A DNA stretch of 23,202 nucleotides, taken from an uncultured Cardiobacterium sp. Lineage in GTDB: Bacteria; Pseudomonadota; Gammaproteobacteria; Cardiobacteriales; Cardiobacteriaceae. Positions 6,950 to 14,910 of the stretch are shown here, one piece after another (within the stretch, counting starts at the first letter, position 1; each line of letters opens with the position of its first letter). Below the pieces are notes generated by a model. The model was not told where the DNA came from, did not search any database, and was given only the letters and a program-made list of their open reading frames with translations. Where the stretch lies: contig NZ_CALIZP010000041.1 in assembly GCF_938028825.1 (NCBI RefSeq), forward strand, positions 1 to 23,202. The letters run 5' to 3'. Both the position numbers and the translations under genes were made by a program.

Positions 6950-7908
6950 CCGATTCCCGCCTTGCCCACGCCCGCGCCGTCCTCGACCAGGAAGCCGAGG
7001 CCGTGCGCGCGCAGATCGACCACCTCGGCGCGCCCTTCCTCGCCGCCTGCGACTGCATCCTCGCCACGCGCGGCCACGTCATCGTGACCGGCCTCGGCAA
7101 ATCGGGGCACATCGGCGAAAAAATCGCGGCGACGCTGGCCAGCACCGGCACCCCCGCCTTCTTCGTCCACGCCGCCGAAGCGGGGCACGGCGACCTCGGC
7201 ATGATTACCGCCGACGACACCCTGCTCGCCATCAGCTATTCCGGCGAAAGCGCGGAAATCCTGATGATGCTGCCCATCGTGCGCGGCCTCGGCGTGAAAA
7301 CCCTCGCCATCACCGGCCGCCCCGCCTCGCACCTCGCGCAGGAAGCCGACATCCACCTGCCCATCCACATCGACAAAGAAGCCTGCCCGCTCGGCCTCGC
7401 CCCGACCACCAGCACCACCGCCACCCTCGCCCTCGGCGACGCCCTCGCCATCGCCCTGATGCAAAGCCGCCGCTTCGGCGAGCAGGACTTCGCCCGCTCG
7501 CACCCTTACGGCCGCCTCGGCCGCCGCCTGATGACCAAAAACCGCGACGTGATGCGGACGGGCGACGCCATCCCCGTCGTCGGCAGCGACGCCGACGTGC
7601 AAACCGCGCTGTTCCAGATTACCGCCAAAGGCCTTGGCGTCACCCTCGTCGCCGATGATGGCCAACTGCGCGGCATCTTCACCGACGGTGACCTGCGTCG
7701 CGCCCTGGAAAAATACCCCGACGCGCTCAATCGTCCGATTGGCGAAGTGATGACCCGCGCGCCGCAAACCACCGGCGCAGACGAACGTGCCGCCGAAGCC
7801 CTGCAACACATGGAAAAGCGCCACATCACCGCCCTGCCCGTGTTGGAAAACGGCCGCATCGCCGGCATCCTGCACATCCATGACCTCCTGCGCGCCGGAG
7901 TCGCCTGA
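6946..7908 (+). CDS. kdsD: KdsD, D-arabinose 5-phosphate isomerase
   Basis: KdsD converts ribulose 5-phosphate to arabinose 5-phosphate, the first step of Kdo synthesis for the LPS inner core. The 320-residue product has the standard order: an N-terminal SIS domain (GLGKSGHIGEKIAATLASTG near residues 49-68, SYSGESAEILMM, and the PTTSTTATLALGDALA signature) and two CBS domains from about residue 200 to the end. The length matches the family (about 320-328). The start overlaps the yciK stop by 4 bases, and its own TGA shares one base with lptC. Unlike the common order, no kdsC follows. Confidence 0.95.
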   Translation: MTDSRLAHARAVLDQEAEAVRAQIDHLGAPFLAACDCILATRGHVIVTGLGKSGHIGEKIAATLASTGTPAFFVHAAEAGHGDLGMITADDTLLAISYSGESAEILMMLPIVRGLGVKTLAITGRPASHLAQEADIHLPIHIDKEACPLGLAPTTSTTATLALGDALAIALMQSRRFGEQDFARSHPYGRLGRRLMTKNRDVMRTGDAIPVVGSDADVQTALFQITAKGLGVTLVADDGQLRGIFTDGDLRRALEKYPDALNRPIGEVMTRAPQTTGADERAAEALQHMEKRHITALPVLENGRIAGILHIHDLLRAGVA

Positions 7909-8462
7909 TGATGAGCCGCCGCCGCCAACTGCGCCTCGCCTGCTGGTTGCTTGCCGCCGTTGCCGTTACCCTGTGGTGGTGGCAGCGCGAGAGCGGCACG
8001 GGGACGCAGAGCCGAGTGGAAGACCCCGTGCGCCTCTCGCTTGCGGATGTCACCCTCTACCAGTACGGCACCGACGGCAAACGCAGCACCACCGTGCGCG
8101 CCCCCTACGCCGAACACCGTAAAAACGGCGAAGACCACCTCGACCGCCCCGATGTGCAAACCCTGCTTCCTAACGGCGAACGCCGCCTGCGCGCCGAACA
8201 CGCCGTACGCAACAGCGAAAAAAACCGCGTCACCCTGAGCGGCGACGTGCGGGGCGAGCAGGACGACAGCGGCCACCACTACCGCATCACGACCGACCAC
8301 CTCGACTATTACCCGGAGAACCGCTACGCCGCAACCGATGCCGCCATCACCCTGGAAAGTGACGATAGCCGCACCGACGCGGACGGCGCGCACTGGGACA
8401 TGAACAATAACCACATCACACTCAAAAACAACGTAAGGAGCAGCTATGACCCGGCAAACTAA
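7908..8462 (+). CDS. lptC: LptC, LPS export inner-membrane anchored periplasmic protein
   Basis: LptC passes lipopolysaccharide from the LptB2FG transporter to LptA in the periplasmic bridge. The 184-residue protein has one N-terminal membrane helix (about residues 10-25, ACWLLAAVAVTLWWW) and a beta-jellyroll body with typical phrases such as LTLYQYGTDG-type and DRPDVQTLLPNGERRLRAEH. The length suits the family (about 190). The start follows kdsD with a one-base overlap (TGATG); the second ATG three bases on is an equally possible start. Its 3' end overlaps lptA by 17 bases. Confidence 0.9.
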   Translation: MMSRRRQLRLACWLLAAVAVTLWWWQRESGTGTQSRVEDPVRLSLADVTLYQYGTDGKRSTTVRAPYAEHRKNGEDHLDRPDVQTLLPNGERRLRAEHAVRNSEKNRVTLSGDVRGEQDDSGHHYRITTDHLDYYPENRYAATDAAITLESDDSRTDADGAHWDMNNNHITLKNNVRSSYDPAN

Positions 8463-9087
8463 AACCCTCATCGCCGCCACCATCCTGCTGGCGCTAATCA
8501 GCAGCGGCCATGCCGAAACCCGCAAAAAAACCACGCGTGCCAAAAACAAACCGGCCCCAGTCGTCGTGCAAAGCGGTACAGACAACAAAACCGTGGACAG
8601 CAACACCGCCTTCGGCTGGGACGAAAGCGACACCGCCAAAAAAGCCGCCGACAGCGCAGAAAAAAGCGGCAACAAAAAAAACAACAACCCGCAACAACTG
8701 CCGATCAACCTCAAAGCCGACAGCGGCGAATACGACGCCAACACGGGCGTCGCCACCTACAACGGCCACGTCGTCATCACCCAGGGCGAGATGAACCTCA
8801 AAGGTGACCGCGTCACCATCCGCCTGCAAAACGGGCAAATCCACACCATCGAAAGCTGGGGCAACCCGACCACCTTCCACTATGTTCCCGCCAAAGAACC
8901 GCCGATTGACGGCAGCGGCAATCACATGAAATACACCGTGCCGACCTCGACCGTGGAAATCAACAAAAACGCCCGCGTCAAACAGGAAAAAAACGAAACC
9001 CGCGCCGACCATCTCACCTACAACCTGAAAAGCGAAAGCGTCAAAGGGCGCGGCGTCAACATGACCTTCCAGCCGAAGACCAAATAA
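8446..9087 (+). CDS. lptA: LptA, periplasmic LPS transport protein with long N-terminal linker
   Basis: LptA polymerises into the periplasmic bridge that carries LPS to LptD. The 213-residue protein has a signal peptide (cleavage likely after SSGHA, residue 23) and an OstA/LptA beta-jellyroll from about residue 85 (INLKADSGEYDANTGVATYNGHVVI) to the C-terminus. Between them lies a linker of about 60 residues rich in Lys, Asn, Thr and Ala, which E. coli LptA (185 residues) lacks. A strong ribosome-binding site (AAGGAG) sits inside the end of lptC. The gene is in the usual lptC-lptA-lptB order. Confidence 0.92.
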   Translation: MTRQTKTLIAATILLALISSGHAETRKKTTRAKNKPAPVVVQSGTDNKTVDSNTAFGWDESDTAKKAADSAEKSGNKKNNNPQQLPINLKADSGEYDANTGVATYNGHVVITQGEMNLKGDRVTIRLQNGQIHTIESWGNPTTFHYVPAKEPPIDGSGNHMKYTVPTSTVEINKNARVKQEKNETRADHLTYNLKSESVKGRGVNMTFQPKTK

Positions 9088-9095
9088 CCCGCGCC

Positions 9096-9818
9096 ATGCT
9101 CATCGCCGAACAACTGCAAAAAACCTACCGCAAGCGGCGCGTCGTCAACGACGCCGGATTCCGGGTGGACGCCGCCCAGGTCGTCGGCCTGCTCGGCCCG
9201 AACGGCGCGGGCAAAACCACCAGCTTCTACATGACCATCGGGCTCGTGCGTCCCGACCACGGCCGCATCCTGCTGGACGGCACCGACATCACCCGCCTGC
9301 CGGTGCACCGCCGCGCCCGGCTCGGGCTGTCCTACCTGCCGCAGGAAGCCAGCGTCTTCCGCAAACTCAGCGTGCGCGACAACATCCTCGCCATCCTCGA
9401 ACTTGCCACCAACCTCGGCAAACGCGAGCGCGAAGCCCGCGCGCAAGAACTCATGCAAGACCTTGGCATCGCCGAGCGCGCCGACATCCTGGGTCAAAGT
9501 CTCTCCGGCGGCGAACGGCGCAGATGCGAAATCGCGCGGACGCTCGCCTGCAACCCGCGCTTTATCCTGCTCGACGAACCCTTCGCCGGGGTGGATCCCA
9601 TCGCGGTCGGCGACATCCGGAACATCATCACCCACCTCACCGACCGGGGCATCGGCGTGCTGATTACTGACCACAACGTGCGCGAAACCCTGAAAAGCTG
9701 CGATCGCGCCTACATCCTCTCCGAAGGCCGCGTCATCGCCGAGGGCAGCCCGGAAGAAATCGTCGCCAACGAAGAAGCCCGCCGCGTGTACCTCGGCACC
9801 GACTTTCAACTCCACTGA
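9096..9818 (+). CDS. lptB: LptB, ATPase of the LPS export ABC transporter
   Basis: LptB is the cytoplasmic ATPase that drives LPS extraction by LptB2FG. The 240-residue sequence has Walker A GPNGAGKTT (residues 34-42), the Q-loop region LSYLPQEASVFRKLSV, the ABC signature LSGGERRRCEIAR, Walker B ILLDEPFAGVDP and the switch histidine in ITDHNVRET. These match the LptB subfamily closely, including VYLGTDFQL near the end. It starts 8 bases after the lptA stop. lptF and lptG are not in this window. Confidence 0.96.
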   Translation: MLIAEQLQKTYRKRRVVNDAGFRVDAAQVVGLLGPNGAGKTTSFYMTIGLVRPDHGRILLDGTDITRLPVHRRARLGLSYLPQEASVFRKLSVRDNILAILELATNLGKREREARAQELMQDLGIAERADILGQSLSGGERRRCEIARTLACNPRFILLDEPFAGVDPIAVGDIRNIITHLTDRGIGVLITDHNVRETLKSCDRAYILSEGRVIAEGSPEEIVANEEARRVYLGTDFQLH

Positions 9819-9828
9819 CCCGCCCGCC

Positions 9829-11277
9829 ATGAGCCAGCCCAGCAAAGCCCCGGGGACAAGCCAGAGCCTCGACCTCGCCCTCAAACAGACTCTTACCCTC
9901 ACCCCGCAGCTGCAACAGGCGATCAAAATCCTCAACATGAACAGCCTCGACCTCGGCATCGAAATCAACAACATGCTGACGCAGAACATCATGCTGGAAC
10001 GCAGGCAGGACACCTACTACGAAAACCCGGACAGCGAAAACGACAGCGACGGCGATAGCGGCGAAGACACGCATGGCCTGCTGCAAACACTGAGCGGCGA
10101 GCTCGAATACGACAGCACCTGGGAAGAACACTACGACCACGACTGGAAAGACCACGCGCCTTACCGCGAAGAAGAGGACAATCCCGAACTCTATCTCAGC
10201 GCCAAACCGTCCCTGGCCGCCTGGCTCGAAGAACAGATCAACCAGATGCCGCTCGGTGACATCCGGCGCCGCGCGGCGCTCGCAGTCGCCTTCGAACTTG
10301 ATGACGACGGCTATTTCCGCAGCGATGCGGAAGCTGTTGCCGCGCAGCAGCAGCTTGCCGTGGCCGACATTGAGGACGGCATCCGCATCGTGCAGCAATG
10401 CCAGCCGGGCGGCGTCGGCGCGCGCGACCTCGAAGAATGCCTGACCATCCAGCTTGCCGCTCTGCCGCCCGACACCCCCTACCTTGACGCATTGCAGCAA
10501 ATCATGAAGCGCTTCTACGGCTTCATCGCGCGCAGCCCGCAGATGATCCGGCAGCGCCTGGACATGGACATTGCCACCTACAACCATGCGATGGCGCTGT
10601 TGCGCAGCCTTGACCCCCGCCCCGGACAGACATTCAACGCAGGCAGCGTGCAGCACATCGAGCCGGAAATCATCGTGCGTGAAAAAAACGGCATCAGCTA
10701 CATCGAAACTACCGACAGCATCCAGCCCGATCTCACCATCAACCAGGCCTACGCCGCGCTGGCGGAGACAGCAAAAGGCGCGGACAAAACCCTGCTGCAA
10801 GCCCAACTGCAAGAAGCACGCTGGTTCCTCACCGCCATTGACAAACGCGCCGACACTATCCGCCGCGTGGCCGGCGTCATCGTCGCCCTGCAACAGGACT
10901 TCTTCCAGGAGGGCGACAGCGCCATGCGGCCGCTAACGCGGCAAAAAGTAGCGGAAATCCTCGACATCCACGAAAGCACCGTCAGCCGCGCGGTCAACGA
11001 CAAATACCTGCAATGCAAACGCGGCATCTACGAACTGCGCTACTTCTTCTCCGCCCAGTTTGAAAACCTCGACGGCGATGACCAGTCGGTCGTCGCCATC
11101 AAGGCGATGATCACCGAAGTCATCGGCGAAGAAGACCCGGACAAACCCTATTCCGACCAGAGAATCACCGACATCCTCGCCGAACGCGGGCACAAAATCG
11201 CGCGCCGCACCGTGACCAAATACCGCGAAAGCCTCGGCATCCCCACCACCACCCTGCGCCGCCACCGCAGGCGGTAA
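9829..11277 (+). CDS. rpoN: RpoN, RNA polymerase sigma-54 factor
   Basis: Sigma-54 directs RNA polymerase to -24/-12 promoters and needs AAA+ activators. The 482-residue protein has the Gln/Leu-rich region I (LKQTLTLTPQLQQAIKILNM), an acidic region II (about residues 64-120), the core-binding region, the HTH segment (EILDIHESTVSRAVNDKYLQ) and the C-terminal RpoN box ARRTVTKYRESLGI. Length fits the family (about 480). It is the last gene of the operon, 10 bases after lptB. The hpf and ptsN genes that commonly follow rpoN are absent; a strong terminator begins at the stop codon. No sigma-54 promoter was noticed elsewhere in the window. Confidence 0.97.
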   Translation: MSQPSKAPGTSQSLDLALKQTLTLTPQLQQAIKILNMNSLDLGIEINNMLTQNIMLERRQDTYYENPDSENDSDGDSGEDTHGLLQTLSGELEYDSTWEEHYDHDWKDHAPYREEEDNPELYLSAKPSLAAWLEEQINQMPLGDIRRRAALAVAFELDDDGYFRSDAEAVAAQQQLAVADIEDGIRIVQQCQPGGVGARDLEECLTIQLAALPPDTPYLDALQQIMKRFYGFIARSPQMIRQRLDMDIATYNHAMALLRSLDPRPGQTFNAGSVQHIEPEIIVREKNGISYIETTDSIQPDLTINQAYAALAETAKGADKTLLQAQLQEARWFLTAIDKRADTIRRVAGVIVALQQDFFQEGDSAMRPLTRQKVAEILDIHESTVSRAVNDKYLQCKRGIYELRYFFSAQFENLDGDDQSVVAIKAMITEVIGEEDPDKPYSDQRITDILAERGHKIARRTVTKYRESLGIPTTTLRRHRRR

Positions 11278-11309
11278 AAGAAAAGCCCGCTTGCGCGGGC
11301 TTTTCTTTT
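11276..11309. terminator. Bidirectional intrinsic terminator between rpoN and hslU
   Basis: A perfect 15-bp stem (11276-11290 with 11295-11309, loop TTGC) has a GCCCGC/GCGGGC core flanked by A-rich and T-rich arms. It therefore provides a U-tract on both strands. It ends the ubiG-rpoN operon on the plus strand and the hslVU operon on the minus strand. Confidence 0.92.
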
Positions 11310-11313
11310 TTCC

Positions 11314-12681
<1,368 letters not shown>

Positions 12682-12766
12682 ATTCGGTTCCTTTATTGGG
12701 TTTGGGTATCCGCCGCGAGCGCTCGGGCGGCGGCGGGTGATGCAAAATCGGGTTGCTGTCAGGGTT

Positions 12767-12850
12767 TCAGCGGCGGATAACGCCACCGTTTGCCGCCCTC
12801 GTGTCTCTTGGCGTCATATTCAAGTCGCGGTATTCAGTGGTTTTTTCCAT
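12767..12850 (-). CDS. Decoy/leader mini-ORF copied from the hslU start (27 residues)
   Basis: The ATG at 12850 has the same upstream sequence as hslU (AAAGGAACCGAAT). The peptide begins MEKTTEYRDLNMTPR exactly like HslU, then departs as DTRAANGGVIRR and stops at TGA 12767-12769. It lies in the hslV-hslU transcript, 85 bases before hslU. Translation is plausible because the initiation region is intact, but a function (leader, attenuation, or none) is pure inference. Confidence 0.4.
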   Translation of the reverse strand: MEKTTEYRDLNMTPRDTRAANGGVIRR

Positions 12851-12925
12851 ATTCGGTTCCTTTATCAGGTTTGGGTATTCGCCGCGAGCGCTCGGGCGGC
12901 GGCGGGTTAGGCAAGGGCTGGGGGG

Positions 12926-13021
12926 CTAAAGGCATTGGGCGGAACGGATAACGCCACCGTTTGCCGCCCTCGTGTCTCTTGGCGTCATATTCAAGTCGTG
13001 GTATCCGGTTTTGTTGTCCAT
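12926..13021 (-). CDS. Second diverged mini-ORF copied from the hslU start (31 residues)
   Basis: The ATG at 13021, 13 bases after the hslV stop, opens MDNKTGYHDLNMTPRDTRAA and ends NGGVIRSAQCL with a TAG at 12926-12928. It shares DLNMTPRDTRAANGGVIR with the other mini-ORF, while its first residues have diverged. The hslU-type ribosome-binding site is not kept in this copy. It may simply be a decayed duplicate. Confidence 0.35.
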   Translation of the reverse strand: MDNKTGYHDLNMTPRDTRAANGGVIRSAQCL

Positions 13022-13034
13022 GCGGGGCTCAGGT

Positions 13035-13574
13035 TTAGCCTTTCAGTTCGTCGGTGATGATGTTGTGGTTGGTATAGACGCAGATGTCGCTGGCAATTTC
13101 GAGGCTCTTGCGGGCGATGGTGAGCGCGTCCATCTCGGTGTTGTGATACAGCGCGCGCGCAGCGGAAAGGGCAAACATCCCGCCGGAGCCGATGGCGGCG
13201 ATGCTGTCTTCCGGCTCGACCACGTCGCCGTTGCCGGAGAGGATGAGGGTGCTGGTTTCGTCGGCGACGATGAGCATCGCTTCCAGGCGGCGCAGCATGC
13301 GATCGGTACGCCAGTCTTTGGCGAGTTCGACGGCGGCGCGCAGCAGTTGCCCATCCTGCTCTTCCAGCTTGCCTTCAAAGCGCTCGAAGAGGGTGAAGGC
13401 GTCGGCAGTGCCGCCGGCGAAACCGGCGAGGATACGGTTTTTATAGAGACGGCGGATTTTGCGTGCGTTACCCTTCATGATGGTATTGCCGAGCGAGACC
13501 TGGCCATCGCCGGCGATGGCGACATGGCGGCCGCGACGGACGGAGAGGATGGTGGTGGAATGTGCGTCAAACAT
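13035..13574 (-). CDS. hslV: HslV, peptidase subunit of the HslVU protease
   Basis: HslV (ClpQ) is the proteasome-beta-like threonine peptidase that forms two hexameric rings with HslU. The 179-residue sequence has the hallmark TTILSVRRG at the mature N-terminus, GDGQVSLGNTIMKGNARK, the FAGGTADAFTLFERFE region and the closing YTNHNIITDEL. The catalytic Thr is residue 7, so a six-residue propeptide (MFDAHS) must be removed; in E. coli only the initiator Met precedes it. No ATG lies closer, and AGGA is suitably placed before 13574. It is first in the hslVU operon, behind a heat-shock-type promoter. Confidence 0.96.
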   Translation of the reverse strand: MFDAHSTTILSVRRGRHVAIAGDGQVSLGNTIMKGNARKIRRLYKNRILAGFAGGTADAFTLFERFEGKLEEQDGQLLRAAVELAKDWRTDRMLRRLEAMLIVADETSTLILSGNGDVVEPEDSIAAIGSGGMFALSAARALYHNTEMDALTIARKSLEIASDICVYTNHNIITDELKG

Positions 13575-13605
13575 GACTTTCCTGTGGGTTGGTGAATGTC
13601 CTGCC

Positions 13606-13634
13606 GTTTTGGGGGCGGGCAGGGCGCTTTCAAG
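13606..13634 (-). promoter_or_regulatory. Sigma-32 (heat-shock) type promoter for hslVU
   Basis: On the minus strand, CTTGAAA (13634-13628) is a perfect sigma-32 -35 element. After 13 bases comes CCCCAAAAC (13614-13606), which fits the C-rich start of the -10 consensus CCCCATNT. It lies about 32 bases before the hslV start. hslVU is a classic RpoH target, which supports the call. Confidence 0.6.
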
Positions 13635-13651
13635 TTTTCGCGCGGTGTGGG

Positions 13652-13657
13652 TATGAT
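13652..13657 (+). promoter_or_regulatory. Candidate -10 (TATGAT) for the pilin-repeat gene
   Basis: TATGAT lies 36 bases before the start at 13693, with only a weak -35 (TTCAAG) 17 bases upstream. It faces away from the hslV promoter, and the two overlap in the same 100-bp divergent region. Confidence 0.3.
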
Positions 13658-13692
13658 GCGGCGCGAATCCTCAACCCAACATGGAGTGCATC

Positions 13693-14814
13693 ATGCAAAA
13701 AGAAATCCTGAGCCTCGGCCTTTTCCTCACTTTTTCTCTGCCTGTTTCTGCCGGGGAAGAGACGGCGGGAAACAGTAACCAATTAAAATTCAAAGAAAAA
13801 ATTGAAGAAGTTACCACCTCTGCCACCGAACAATTAGATACGGTAAAAATAAAGGAATTAAAAATTGGCGAGGATTTATTGGGTAATAAAGACAAAAATA
13901 CAGTCACCGTTACCTTTCAGGATGATGATTCTTTGCCGCCTGTGTTAAGGAGCAAGAAAATAACATTTATGCAAGGAGCCCGTTTAGAACAATTAAGATG
14001 CTTAACCAATATTGAGAGAAGAATACACAGATGTCAATATATAAAGAATCAAGATGAGCTTGATGGTTACCTTGCTAAAGAACAGGCATTAGAAGCCTTC
14101 AGTTTATCTAATGGGTTAAGGGCAGCAATAGTTGAATCCCATGCAAATACTGGGGAGTGGCCCGCTGATAATGCCAAGGCCGGTGTAGCTGGACCAGAGG
14201 AAATTCAGGGTAAATACGTCAAAGAAGTCAGAATCGGCACCAACTTGTCCGGCAATAAACAGCCGGGCGTAATTACAGCGGCTCTAGATAACGAAGAACC
14301 CGTCGTTTCAGCATTGCGCGGCAAAAAATTGTCTTTTGTGCCAAAGGACACCGGTGGAGCATATCAATGGGACTGCGCATCCAATATAGACGACCAATAT
14401 TTGCCTGAACCGTGCCGTTCTATTAAACAGAAAGAACAAACAGACACTATTGCCGAGGGTAAAAGGCAAGCGGCAGAGGCGCTGAATCTTGCCGGAGGTC
14501 AAAAAGCTGCTGTATCTGAATCGTATGCAGATAAAGGAACGTGGCCGAAAAGCAACAAGGCTGTCGGTGCGGCTGAGCCATTTGATATTCGTGGCAAATA
14601 CGTCAAAGAAGTCAGGATTGGCACCAACTTGTCCGGCAATAAACAGCCGGGCGTAATTACAGCGACTCTGGATAACGAAGAACCCGTCGTTCCAGCATTG
14701 CACGGTAAAAAATTGTCTTATGTGCCAGAAGAAAATGGGGCATTTCAATGGGACTGCATATCCAATATAGACAGCCAGTATCTTCCTGAGCCTTGTCGCC
14801 ATGTTGATAAATAA
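13693..14814 (+). CDS. Secreted protein made of repeated type IV pilin-like globular domains
   Basis: The 373-residue product begins with a normal cleavable signal peptide (MQKEILSLGLFLTFSLPVSA) instead of a pilin leader and hydrophobic helix. Two full repeats (about residues 128-242 and 256-369) each look like the C-terminal half of a type IV major pilin: A..L..G...AV.E......G.WP, then GKYVKEVRIG, GVITA.LDN, a GKKLS strand, and a W-D-C...PEPCR pair matching the pilin disulfide loop. A first, shorter and diverged repeat (about 50-117) keeps the same strands and two cysteines (C103, C114) but lacks the helix. I start at 13693 because GGAG is spaced 6 bases from it; 13681 is the alternative. 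Composition is more AT-rich than the neighbours. It probably acts in the periplasm or outside the cell; no pilin prepilin-peptidase site is present. The role is unknown. Confidence 0.75.
   Translation: MQKEILSLGLFLTFSLPVSAGEETAGNSNQLKFKEKIEEVTTSATEQLDTVKIKELKIGEDLLGNKDKNTVTVTFQDDDSLPPVLRSKKITFMQGARLEQLRCLTNIERRIHRCQYIKNQDELDGYLAKEQALEAFSLSNGLRAAIVESHANTGEWPADNAKAGVAGPEEIQGKYVKEVRIGTNLSGNKQPGVITAALDNEEPVVSALRGKKLSFVPKDTGGAYQWDCASNIDDQYLPEPCRSIKQKEQTDTIAEGKRQAAEALNLAGGQKAAVSESYADKGTWPKSNKAVGAAEPFDIRGKYVKEVRIGTNLSGNKQPGVITATLDNEEPVVPALHGKKLSYVPEENGAFQWDCISNIDSQYLPEPCRHVDK
14212..14727 (+). repeat. Near-identical direct repeats of about 132 bp, 384-bp period, inside the pilin-repeat gene
   Basis: Bases 14212-14343 and 14596-14727 differ at only a few positions, far fewer than the flanking parts of the same 128-codon repeats. 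The block encodes the KYVKEVRIGTNLSGNKQPGV strand region through the GKKLS strand. Local near-identity inside otherwise diverged repeats suggests recent gene conversion or slippage. Confidence 0.85.
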
Positions 14815-14832
14815 CGTTATCTTTCAAATAAA

Positions 14833-14852
14833 AAGCAGGCATCCGCCTGCTT
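14833..14852 (-). terminator. Intrinsic terminator hairpin between the pilin-repeat gene and sanA
   Basis: AAGCAGGC (14833-14840) pairs with GCCTGCTT (14845-14852) around an ATCC loop. On the minus strand the stem is followed by TTTTTAT, a good U-tract for ending sanA transcription; on the plus strand the T-run is short. The hairpin is also one half of a two-hairpin repeat. Confidence 0.65.
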
Positions 14853-14874
14853 GATGGGCTGAAGCCCATCTACG
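14833..14874 (-). repeat. REP-like element: GTAG head plus two hairpins (copy 1)
   Basis: On the minus strand the order is GTAG, then ATGGGCTTCAGCCCAT (stem 14853-14870), then the GCAGGC hairpin (14833-14852). The same arrangement, with matching core bases, occurs on the plus strand at 23054-23093. GTAG directly before a palindrome is the hallmark of REP sequences mobilised by RAYT (REP-associated tyrosine) transposases. No RAYT gene is in the window. Confidence 0.6.
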
Positions 14875-14910
14875 CGGCTTCGGTGTTTATGCCGCTTGGC
14901 GCCGTTATGG

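Noticed and set aside
12682..12786. N-terminal extension of HslU by 35 residues
   Set aside because: The extra residues come from the duplicated leader region and lack family similarity; the start at 12681 has a ribosome-binding site.
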